From: Denticeps clupeoides
Taxonomy: Eukaryota; Chordata; Actinopteri; Clupeiformes; Denticipitidae
Direction: 5' to 3'
DNA: 64,000 bases
NCBI RefSeq assembly: GCF_900700375.1
Contig: NC_041721.1
Span: 5,657,489-5,721,488 of the forward strand
The notes under the pieces are model-generated. The model saw only the letters and a list, made by a program, of their open reading frames with translations. It was not told the origin of the DNA and searched no databases. The stretch's first letter is position 1. Each line of letters opens with the position of its first letter. A program made the position numbers and the translations under genes. Shown here piece by piece: positions 1 to 9,374 of the stretch.

Positions 1-64
1 CGAGACGCGGATTCAATCCCCATTTTAAAATCCACCACGTTGCGCGTCAAAGGGAAACGCTCAC

Positions 65-665
65 CATTATATTTCTTCCAAAATTCGTTCTGCACAACAA
101 CAAAAAACAAACAAAAACGAGTTAGTAAAGAGTTAATGGTGTACTGGAAAATGTCAAATAACTCTGACCGTCACTTCCGGGTGTTCGAACACCTCCCGCG
201 CCTCCTCATATGAGCACTTCTCCTCCAGACACTCCCTCTCCAGGTCTCCTTTCTTCAGCTCCTCAAACCAGCCAGAATTGGCCCTTCTGCCGCGCCACAG
301 AACACCGTGGGCGCGGTCACGCTCCACGAACACTGCGGGGTGAACCGTTTCACACGCACAGCGACACAGCTGTGATATGCACACGTGCAACACTTAACAT
401 TTAGACCATTTACATTTACAGCATTTACCAGACGCCCTTATCCAGAGCGACTTACAGTCAGTAGTTACAGGGACAGTCCCTCCCTGGAGCAACTTAGGGT
501 TAAGTGTCTTGCTCAGGGACACAATGGTAGTAAGTGGGATTCGAACCTGGGATTCATAGGTGAGTGTGTTACCCACTAGGCCACTACCACCCTTAACAGA
601 ACCTTACCTGAGGCTGGGCGGCAGACGCACACGGCAAGAGCAGCGATGAACGTTGGCAGCCACAT
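65..665 (-). CDS. f10: Vitamin K-dependent coagulation protease, factor X-like, 5' exons only
   Basis: This is the start of a secreted clotting protease whose remaining exons lie off the left edge. Exon 1 (608-665) begins [15 protein letters not shown], a signal peptide, and ends at CAG|GTAAGG in phase 1. Exon 2 (169-332, 164 nt) gives a propeptide ending RGRR and a Gla domain ([18 protein letters not shown], then [15 protein letters not shown]) whose glutamates are carboxylated to bind calcium and membranes. Exon 3 (65-89, 25 nt) encodes NEFWKKYN, the aromatic stack, and ends at a GTGAGC donor. Exons 2 and 3 have exactly the lengths of those in the factor VII gene 5 kb away, so the two are tandem paralogues. 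The residues around [11 protein letters not shown] and TNEFW look more like factor X than VII, IX or protein C, but the catalytic part is missing, so another member of the f7/f10 cluster is possible. Confidence 0.75.
409..593 (-). repeat. SINE A copy (tRNA-derived), near full length
   Basis: Read on the minus strand, it starts with a tRNA-like head (A-box GTGGCCTAGTGGGTAA, B-box GGTTCGAATCC), passes through the body with GTCCCTGAGCAAGACACTTA, and ends in the tail GTCGCTCTGGATAAGGGCGT followed by AAATGTAAATG. It lies in the first intron of the factor X-like gene. The same family recurs more than ten times in the window. Confidence 0.85.
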
Positions 666-1093
666 GTTGCGCCTCGGCTTCAACTCTCTCTCTCCGGCTA
701 CCTCCCTTTTTGTCCCCCCCCCCCCCCCCCCCCGAGTCCGTGGAGATCAAAGTCTGAATAAACTCTGGTGGGACCTCAGCTACCCTGCACTGCGAAGCTT
801 GAATCAATACATGAACCCGCTCCGGTAAAAAGACCAGGCTTAAAGACTCAGTTCGGTCCACCGCTGTCCAGCAGTCGAGTTTAAAATACACGTGTACATC
901 ATTTTCATGAAAATGTTCGTGAAAATAAGAAATCCTGAAATTTATCAAAAAGAATTCACCGTGGAGAAATGTCCAACGTCTGCAAAGTATATCCTGAAAT
1001 GTTCAGATGCACCAGAATTTGCACTTTGCATTATCCATAATATATAAACGTTCCATTTTCTTATCTGATAACAGCCCCCTAAGCACTACTGCT
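666..1093. other. Upstream region of the factor X-like gene
   Basis: Non-coding. It holds a homopolymer run of about 20 C at 714-733 and otherwise unique AT-rich sequence. It should contain the promoter and 5'UTR of the factor X-like gene, but I see no clear TATA box. Confidence 0.5.
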
Positions 1094-1858
1094 ATTTTAC
1101 ATTTAAGGCATTTGGCAGACACCCTTACCCAGAGCGACTTGCAACGTGCTTTCATGTTACCATCGATGAAGTGATCAGTTCTGGTCCACTAGGACCCCCA
1201 ACTATGAATTACTCTTGTTGTAGATTCTGTACATAAGTTAGACAAAAGGAAGGTTACAAGTTCATCTAAATATTCTCTCATTCCACCACCGAGGGGCCAA
1301 GACGGAGAAGAGTCTAGATGAATGTTTTCCTTTTACCTTCAGAGATGGAGGGACCAGGCGAGCAGTACTGGAGGCTCGGAGTATACGAGGTGCAGTGTGA
1401 GGTGTAATAAGGGCTGTGAGGTAGGATGGTGCTACTCCATGTTTGGCTTTGTAGTCCAGCATCAGTATTTTGAACCTGATGTGTGCAGCTACTGGGAGCC
1501 GGTGGAGGGAACGTAGCAGAGGGGTGGTGTGGGAGAATTTGGGATGGTTGAAGATTAGTCGTGCTGCTGCATTTTGTATGAGTTGAAGAGGTCGGATGGT
1601 ACATAGTGGTAGACCAGCTAGAAGGGAGTTACAGTAGTCCAGTCGTGAGATTACTAAGGACTGAACCAGTATCTGGGTGGCCTGGGTTGACAGGTAAGGG
1701 CGGATTCGTCTGATATTGTAGAGAAGGAATCTACATGAGCGGGAAAGGTTGCTGATGTGAGTCGAGAAGGAGAGTTGGTTGTCTATTGTTACTCCAAGGT
1801 TGCGGGCTGGTAATAGCAAGGTAAATAGCAAGATCCTGATGTGGTGAAGAGTCTGCAG
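1094..1858 (-). mobile_element. L2-type LINE, 3' end with C-terminal part of the RT ORF (5'-truncated)
   Basis: The minus strand encodes LGVTIDNQLSFSTHISNLSR, then ISRLDYCNSLLAGLP, IQNAAARLIFNHPK and LHRLPVAAHIRFKILMLDYK, the conserved end of the reverse transcriptase ORF of fish L2 LINEs. The element ends (plus-strand left end) in the tail GCATTTGGCAGACACCCTTA. It is 5'-truncated, and its ORF end near 1262 is shortened relative to the second copy at 16673-17568. It lies between the factor X-like and factor VII genes. Confidence 0.85.
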
Positions 1859-2110
1859 GAATGAATATTAGCTGTCCTATTACTGGTGAAAGTTGATGTC
1901 TCCTCTGATCCTTCAAAGAGCAGCAGGCCAACCAACGTTTTCTCCAGAGAACACAGAAATTAGAAACATTTTAGTATTTGCATTTTTTTTTAATCCGAGT
2001 TCCCAGATTAGTCACATTTATGGCCTAGATTTTGCTTACACTGTACAGTGTGATGTAAAAGAAATCAGTGAACAGACTGACTGACCACGGCATGTTTGTG
2101 TTTTCTGTGC
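1859..2110. other. Spacer between the LINE and the factor VII 3' end
   Basis: Non-coding. It should hold the 3'UTR of factor VII. No canonical AATAAA on the minus strand stands out close to the stop codon. Confidence 0.4.
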
Positions 2111-5100
2111 TTAAGTGGCTGCCATGTTGCTCTCGATCCACTCTAGAAAGCTGGACACGCGGGTGTAAATGCCGTAGAAGTTGGATTCGGCGCAGCCCTT
2201 CCCCCAGCTCACGATGCCCAGCAGGAAGGACGTGTTCTTGTAGCGGGTCACTAGGGGCCCGCCGCTGTCCCCCTGGCAGGAGTCTCTACCGCCCTCCTTA
2301 AAACCGGCACACAGCATGTTCCCCGTCAGCCGCAGGCCCGTCTGCTTCAGGCACTCCTGCTGGGGAACCCGCGGCACCTCGAGCCGCTGCAGCACGGCCG
2401 ACGGCGGCCCGGACTCCGCCAGGCGGCCCCACCCGCTCACGGTGGAGAGCCTGATGGAGGCCAGCGTGCGGCCGAACGTGCCCGCCTTTGGCGGGAGGCA
2501 GATGGGCACCGCGTTGGAGTTGAGCGTGATTGGCGAGCGCAGACGCAGCAGGGCCAGGTCGCTGTCCTTGGTGGTGTGGTTGTAGTCTGGGTGCATCAGC
2601 ACCTTCGCCACCCCTCTTGTCTGTTCGGTTCCTTCAGTGACCTTGCGGATGTGTTCACCTGAAGGGACAGTCAAAAACAAAACACTTTTATATGACAATA
2701 GTGTTCTGGGATGTTTGGGATGTAACAGAATGGAACGGTATTATGGGGCAGTGGTGATCTAGAATTCGAAATCATAACCCCAAAGGTGCGGGTTCAAATC
2801 CCAAACCATCAAGTTACCACTGAGGTCCCCTTGATGAAGGCACCGTCCCCACACACTGGTCCCCGGGCGCCTTTCACGGCTGCCCACTAATCACCAAGGG
2901 TGATGGTTAAAAGCAGAGGACACAAAGATAATTTTACAATTATTTTATGTAGATATTTCTGTTGCCAAATATATAAAACCTAATAAATCAAATGCCAATT
3001 TCACCACATTTCCCTGAGACCCTGAGACCTGGGGCAGTGGTAGCCTAGCGGTTAAAGAAGCGGACCTGTAATCAGAAGGTTGCCGGTTCGAATCACGGTC
3101 TGCCAGGGTTCCACTGAGGTGCCCCTGAGCACCATCCCCACACACTGCTCCAAGGGCGCCTTTCATGGCTGCCCACTTCTCACCAAGGGTGATGGTTGAA
3201 AGCAGTAGGTGGTAGTAGCCTAGTGGGTAACCAGAAGACCCACTTACTACTATTGTGTCCCTGAGCTACCATTGTGTCCCTCAAGGGGAACTGTCCCCTG
3301 TAACTACTGATTGTAAATCGCTCTGATAAATGCCATAAATGTAAATGTAAGGACACATTTCACTGTATCCCAGTGTGCTGTGCTGTGAATAATTTCACTT
3401 TCACTGAAGGAGAGGTCCATCTTGGTCCCATGATAGTCAAAGGTCAAGGTCATTGTTGATTTAAGCAAAACCACAGTAAGGAGATAATAGTGTTTTTTCG
3501 CATGGGCCTATTTCAGTCACCGGGTTTGTTTGTGAGCCATTTTGTGACCGTAGACAACCATCCTCGTGAGGACCCGCTACTGTGCCCAGCCTACCCACGG
3601 TGATCTGCAGTAGCCGGTTGGATATTTTCCAGATGCAGTGTGCAGCCGTCAGGATCCACTGTGCGTCCAGGATGATTGCACCACACTGGTACTGACCAGA
3701 ATGCTCCAGCATCGCCTGTGGAGAGAGGTCGCCTTCAAATACCGATACAGTGGCAGTATGACATCTTTTGGCTGCGTGCACCATCAGGCACCCCGTACCT
3801 GCCATGGGCACTCGCCTTTCGGGCACACCTCTCCCCTCACGATCCTCGGGGAAAAACCTGTTGACACCACCTTGCCACAGGGAATCTCCACTGAGGAGCA
3901 GGATAAGAGATGGGATATAAAACAGCAAAGCCGAGAGAATGAAAGTGCAAAAGACAAAAGCAACCTTGGGGCAGGCAGCTGCTTTTATCAGGGGCCAGAC
4001 GGTATCCTGATGCACAGAGACAGACATGTGACGAGTTCAGCGTTTCCACGCAGAAGTGCTCGCAACCTCCATTTTCATACAAACAGCCGTAGTAGGTCTT
4101 CACCTCTGGTAGGAAAGAAACCCTATCATGGGTCAACGTTCAAATGCTTTACTGTTATTTCTTATTTAAATGTGTGTATGTGACCTGAACACACACTGCT
4201 GTCTTAGTTGTTCACACTGCATAATGCACCTTGGACATTCACATTCCACCTTGTGGAAGATTTTATAATATATTCACTACTCAGTGATGATGAATGCATT
4301 TATTACTCATGTTTTTTAACTTGCACTTTACTTCATTTTTGTGTGATTCAAGCCAATCTAGTCCATATCTAATCTGAGCACAGTTAAAGTTGCACAGTCC
4401 AGTCACTGCGTGCATGTTGTACCCTTTATAACTATGCATGTAACAAATTAACTGAGCTTGAGCTTGAACTTGAGTAGTTTAGGGGCATAATGGCAAGTTA
4501 CCTTTGGTGCAGTTGCGTCCCTCAAATCCGGCGGAGCAGATGCATGTGTACGCGTTTACCTGGTCCATGCAGGTGGCTCCGTTCTGACAGGGCATGGCCT
4601 CACACTGGTCCATCTCTGCAGGGATGTACGACGTAAGACAGACCAAATACACTTGTCCCAAGACCCAGGTTCAAATCACACTTAAGACAGTCGTGTACCT
4701 GAGCAAGACAATTAAATGTCTCCAGGGGGACTGTCCCTGTAACTACTGGTTGTAAGTCGCTCTGGACAAAGAAGTCTGATTAATGCCATAAATGTAAATG
4801 TAGACAAGAACTTAGACTAGAACCTTGAACCAACCATAAAACCTGGAAACTGATTTTTCTAGGTACTGCCTAAATTCTATATGCTGATTTCAATAATGTT
4901 CTTACACACACATTCATAACTACCTGAATATCTCCTCCAGAAGTCATTCTGTGACAGGAAAGAAAGAATAAAAAAGTAGTTTTAAGGTTTTTATATTTTA
5001 TATTAACGTGCAAACCGTTACAATAATGTAATCAGAAAAGGCTAAATTACTGGTCAGTCTCAATTAGTATGAAAAAAATATAATGAAAACACATGCTATT

Positions 5101-5695
5101 TTCATTAGATAGAAGGTGACATTTTTAGTTTCAGGTTCAGGATTATGGTTGTTATGGAATTCATTCATTTATTAAATATGTCTATTTAAGTGAGTAAGTA
5201 AGTGTGAATGTGAATGGGTGAGTGAGTAGATGTAAAAGTAATAGAGTGAGTAAGTGTGTGAGTGAGTGAGTAAATGTAAAAGTAACAGAATAGCAGCACC
5301 AGTGTCTCACCAGCTGCTCTGGGATGGAGAAGATCTCCCGCGCCTCCTCATATGAGCACTTCTCCTCCAGACACTCCCTCTCCAGGTCGCCCACCTTGAG
5401 CTCCTCGAAGATGGAGTTGGCCCTCCGCGTCCGCTGCAGCAGCACCTGGTTGGCATCTGGCCTGTTCAAAAACACTGGCGGGGAGAGGAGATGCTTACAT
5501 ATTACAGTCCGACCAGGAAATTCCGCCATGGCACGTATTGCACAAGTTATTATGAATCGCTCTAGTAAACTTTTTCCTTCCTGGGAAAGTGAGGCTCTTA
5601 CCTCCGGGAAGCCCAGAGCTGGGTGTGAAGATGATAACCAGCAGAAACACCAGCACCGGGAGGCAGGTCTTCACTTTCTGTGCCTCAGACTCCAT
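2111..5695 (-). CDS. f7: Coagulation factor VII, complete eight-exon gene
   Basis: Secreted serine protease of the extrinsic clotting pathway, which with tissue factor activates factor X. Exons (minus): 5602-5695 signal, 5311-5474 propeptide and Gla, 4924-4948 NDFWRRYS, 4502-4615 EGF1, 3965-4105 EGF2, 3799-3890 linker and activation site, 3595-3715 catalytic His, 2111-2658 rest of the protease. The total is 1299 nt, or 432 aa, close to human F7. Phases all agree. The Gla domain has [22 protein letters not shown]1 has [12 protein letters not shown]. The cleavage site is [16 protein letters not shown], where CPKGECPWQ is shared with human F7. The triad is visible: TAAHC, DLALL and GDSGGP, with Asp in [11 protein letters not shown] giving trypsin-like specificity. 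[14 protein letters not shown] is also factor VII-like. Residue 18 is Arg (IVRG, not IVGG), a variable position in chymotrypsin-fold enzymes. All catalytic residues are kept, so this is not the inactive f7i type. Confidence 0.92.
2743..2930 (+). repeat. SINE B copy (tRNA-derived), diverged
   Basis: It starts GGGGCAGTGGTGATCTAG, has a B-box GGTTCAAATCCC, then the SINE B body with CACCGTCCCCACACACTGGT and GGCTGCCCACTAATCACCAA. It sits in the last intron of factor VII. The head is more diverged than in other copies, so this is an older insertion. Confidence 0.75.
3029..3415 (+). repeat. Nested repeat: SINE A inserted into SINE B
   Basis: SINE B runs from 3029 (GGGGCAGTGGTAGCCTAGCG, B-box GGTTCGAATC) to about 3208. 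A shortened SINE A (GGTGGTAGTAGCCTAGTGGG to AAATGTAAATGTA, about 3209-3350) follows, and the SINE B tail (GGACACATTTCACTG to TTTCACTTTCACT) then resumes at about 3351. SINE A is therefore the younger insertion here. It lies in the last intron of factor VII. Confidence 0.75.
4655..4802 (+). repeat. SINE A copy lacking part of its head
   Basis: It begins near the B-box (CCCAGGTTCAAATC) and ends in GTAAGTCGCTCTGG and AAATGTAAATGTA. It lies in the intron just upstream of the EGF1 exon of factor VII. Confidence 0.75.
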
Positions 5696-6045
5696 AACTG
5701 GGCTCTTGCCTGTTATGTCAGGATCAAAGTTCAGGTCTCTTAAACACACAATCCTGGAAAAAAAACACACATTCTCCCCACTCCGTCCCACCAGGGAGAC
5801 GCTGCTCTGGACGGATTGCTCAATGCAGGCCCGGGGTGGGGTGGAAGGTGGTCGGTCACTTGGTTGAACAGTAGGGGGCGCTGCTTGGGTGCAAACTACA
5901 GAAGCGCATCTTTTCTCAGAACTGACAAGTGTCTTGGGTGGCTGAGGGTGGAGATTTCCAGGAACTCCACCGGCCTGCCGAGTCACTGGCCTCTCCTCTC
6001 CCCAGACACAGGCCACCGTGTGCAGTTGTGGGTTTTGTAAATGCA

Positions 6046-6078
<33 letters not shown>

Positions 6079-6180
6079 AACAAATATTCTGAGGGGTCGG
6101 ATTCATGCGTTCCATGAGCGATCAGCCCTACTGTAATAAATAACATGTAATAAATAAAGCAAAATGCGAAGGTTTACCTT
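5696..6180. other. Upstream region of factor VII
   Basis: No coding sequence on either strand. It should hold the factor VII promoter. It contains a (GT)n microsatellite at 6049-6077. Confidence 0.45.
6049..6077. repeat. (GT)n microsatellite
   Basis: About 14 uninterrupted GT units. Open frames across it on both strands are artefacts of the repeat. Confidence 0.95.
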
Positions 6181-6405
6181 CATAAGCTTGGAAATACTTG
6201 GAAATATTTACACTTTACACATACTACGCTTATATCCATATACGTTTTTATTGTTTTCATATACATTACCTGCATTGTTCAGCACTCCTGCACTTATTCC
6301 ATTTTCGTGTCATTTTGTGTATCCAACTCACCTGTTCGTGTTTATACAAGCCTCTGAAATTCCCTTAGGGATCAATAAATTATCTAATCATTTATCTATC
6401 TAATA
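6180..6405 (+). mobile_element. Probable non-LTR retrotransposon 3' end (Rex-like tail)
   Basis: The end TTCCCTTAGGGATCAATAAA followed by (ATCT)n-like sequence is the kind of 3' tail seen in fish Rex/RTE LINEs. No reverse transcriptase coding is left, so the family is inferred from the tail alone. Confidence 0.45.
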
Positions 6406-6709
6406 TTTTATTTTATTCATGTTAACACACACGTTGTTCTGTTTGCTTAAATATAACTGAGCAACACAAACATGCAGAGTGTTTCAAATGCCATATTCAG
6501 AAAGATATGTTAAAAGTGTGAGTCACATCAACGGTAGGCAACTCGGCTCATACACCTGCTGACAAGACAAATAATTGACAGTCATTTCATAAAAATGATG
6601 AACAGCAACGACTGACACTCCACTTTCAATCCAGTAAGAGGCTTCATCCGGAACGTGCAACCTAAGAGGCATGAACATATAAGGACGGTGGAAGACCTTA
6701 CACCACAGG

Positions 6710-6750
<41 letters not shown>

Positions 6751-8101
6751 AGAGAAATGACTTAAACTGAAAGCGAATGCTGCCGCCGCAAACACGCGGC
6801 TTCCTGTCTGGGGCTGCTACCAAACTCTGTGTGAGGGTGTGTGTACAAATCCGAGTGTGTGAACAGTGCAGAAGAGGTGGTGTTTCTTGCAGAAATGTGT
6901 GTGTTGTGGGGGACCTTAAGGCAGGTCCTTGGTTATCTGCGATCTGCTCTGTGTTTCCACTCCTGGGGCGCACGCTCCCCCACACATCCTAGGTGAGCTG
7001 CCTACAGTGCACCAAATGCCGCTCCACGGTTACAGTTCTCTCATGTACAAACACACACACACACACACACACAAGCAATTACTTCTATTTGCCAAAGGAC
7101 ACAATACAAGAGCAAAAAACATAAACTGCAGTAACTTCAGCAGTTATGTTACAAAAAGTCATTAAAAATATATATATTTTAAATACTCAAGACTCATGTT
7201 ATCATGCCATGGAAAATCCTCCAAAATCCTTGATGCTGACTGTTTACTAAGGCAGGTCACTCGTATTGTCATGGCTTAAAATCTGCCTCTAGTACTTTGT
7301 CCTTTTTGGTTCATCATAAAATTCTGGGGGCTTGAATTGGCTCGAATATTCTACTGATAGCATGTTTGAAGGACTGTGAAGAAAGTGTAATTTCAAAGAC
7401 AGAGGCTTGATTTACCTTCCCACACATGCTGTATACTTTGTATTCTAAAACGTTAACGAATGGACCGGAAGATATAATGTCTGAAAAAAAAAAAAAAGAT
7501 AAAACTGGTGGTATTTTTGGCATGAAGTAGGGAAAAAATACAGTATCCACCAACATAAAATTGACTACTTCAGAAAGATAAAATATCTGGTTGTTTTAAC
7601 ATTCCAAAAATTGTGAGAGTATTCTGCCTTATTTAATTGATGATAAACCAAAAGCACACATGTAAAACTGAATACTTTTACAGCACTCTAAAGTGGTGCC
7701 CCAGATAACTATTAGGAGTTAGACGGAAAAATTTGGGACTTTTCCCATTGGAAAGTGTGTGAACATCCAGATTTTTTTTCCATATCTGAGATGTCAAATG
7801 ACAGTTGACATGGAATGACGTCAAAGTGGGTGAGGTTGGCCACGTCTCCTGCCAATCAGAGTAAAACGCCCGATGAAATGACTTGCGTAGGTGTCACCAA
7901 GGCTCCCCTGGGATGGTCATGAACTTCACATAATCTGCAAGGACAGTGGCTCGAGCCACACACTCAGCCACACCGCCGAACCTGCCCGCTGTGAGGGTGC
8001 GTGCCACCTGCAGACCACAGCGGCCGTTGAGTGTGGTCTCGCCTGCCTGGATACCTGCAGAGGCCAGTTAAAGGGTTTTTATTTATTATATTTTATATAT
8101 A
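6406..8101. other. Intergenic DNA between f7 and setdb2
   Basis: Mostly AT-rich unique DNA. It holds a (TG)n tract at 6711-6750 and an (AC)n tract at 7050-7073. A GC-richer piece at 7895-8065 has an open minus-strand frame ending in DYVKFMTIPGEPW and a stop. I do not recognise it (see findings). No other exon is convincing. Confidence 0.5.
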
Positions 8102-8605
8102 CAGCACAGGCCAAAAGTTTGGACACACCTTCTCATTCAATGTGTTTTCTGTATTTTCATGACCATTTACATGGTAGATTCTCACTGAAGGCATCAAAAC
8201 TATGAATGAACACATGTGGAGTTTTGTACTTAACAAAAAAAGGTGAAATAAGTGAAAACATGTTTTATATTCTAGTTTCTTTGCTCTGATTACTGCTTTG
8301 AACCCTCTTGGCATTCTCTCAATGAGCTTCAAGAGGTCGTCACCTGAATTGGTTTTCCAACAGTCTTGAAGGAGTTCCCAGAGGTGTTTAGCGCTTGTTG
8401 GTCCAGCTCACCCCAAACCATCTGGATTGGGTTCAGGTCCGGTGACTGTGGAGGTCAGGTCTCCACTTTTTGTTAAGTACATAACTCCACATGTGTTCAT
8501 TCATAGTTTTGATGCCTTCAGTGAGAATCTACCAACGTAAATGGTCATGAAAATAAAGAAAACACATTGAATGAGAAGGTGTGTCCAAACTTTTGGCCTG
8601 TACTC
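8102..8605. mobile_element. Tc1-like MITE, internally deleted DNA transposon with long inverted repeats
   Basis: Both ends carry the same inverted sequence: CAGGCCAAAAGTTTGGACAC at the left and its complement GTGTCCAAACTTTTGGCCTG at the right. The match runs on for about 150 bp (ACATGTGGAGTT, GATTCTCACTGAAGGCATCA). TA dinucleotides at 8100-8101 and 8606-8607 are the expected target duplication. The middle keeps a short piece of the transposase region (GGTTTTCCAACAGTCTTGAA, GGTCCAGCTCACCCCAAACC), but most of it is deleted, so the copy cannot move itself. Confidence 0.9.
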
Positions 8606-8984
8606 TATGTGTGTGTGTGTGTGTCCGTGTCCATTTCACATCAATCAGTGTGAGTGTTTCATATATGTGTGTGTGAGTTTTCAGTAGTATAAATGCACGC
8701 TTGTCAGTTTCATATGTGAATGTGTATGTGTTTGTGTAACAAAAGTCTGAAATATTCCCTAAACGGCCCCTCATACATATATACATACATGTGGCAAACA
8801 ACTGTTCTACATTTAATTAAGCTGATTTGTGTTAAAGTCCCTATTTAAAACGACACGGCGCATTCCAAGAGCTCAGCTCTAAACAAAAATGTTACGAATA
8901 AGAGCGTCAGGCAACACAAGTCGAGCACGCCGCGTACGGCGAACCCGTGTTCCGTGACCGATTGCTCACGTCTAGCGACGACCT

Positions 8985-9330
8985 TCGTAAACAGAGCAGG
9001 GCATTGTGGGTATTTGGCGGGGCGCGTTCGGGCGGCTCTCGCGCCGCGCACGTCTGCCGCCCTCCGCGCGGCGCAACACGTGTCCGTGAGCCGGGCGCGT
9101 CGCGAACGCGGCCACGATTTGAATGGCCGAGGACGGAGAGAAAGTACACGCTGGCGGAGCTCGCCGTCTTTTGTAGAACGAGGCGCGCGCCTTGGTTCTC
9201 TTTCTCTCCTTCTTTTCTTTTTTTTTTTTTTTTTAAACACATTCGCTGCGAGAAAGGGTGTGTTCCGCGCGGCCGGCCATGTCCATTCCGTCCCCGAAGC
9301 GCTGCTCTGTGGCGGCTGTCTAACCAGTAA
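8985..9330. promoter_or_regulatory. CpG-island promoter of setdb2
   Basis: Dense CpG (for example GCGGGGCGCGTTCGGGCGGC and CCGCGCGGCGCAACACGTG) ends just before the setdb2 start codon at 9375. No TATA box is evident, as is usual for a housekeeping chromatin gene. A long T run lies at 9220-9234. Confidence 0.65.
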
Positions 9331-9374
9331 ACTTGACACTTGCGAGTTGAAGGCGGAAGAAACTTTGGGCGAAG

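Noticed and set aside
5916-6146. Open frames containing runs of TH or CV
   Set aside because: Translations of (GT)n microsatellites.
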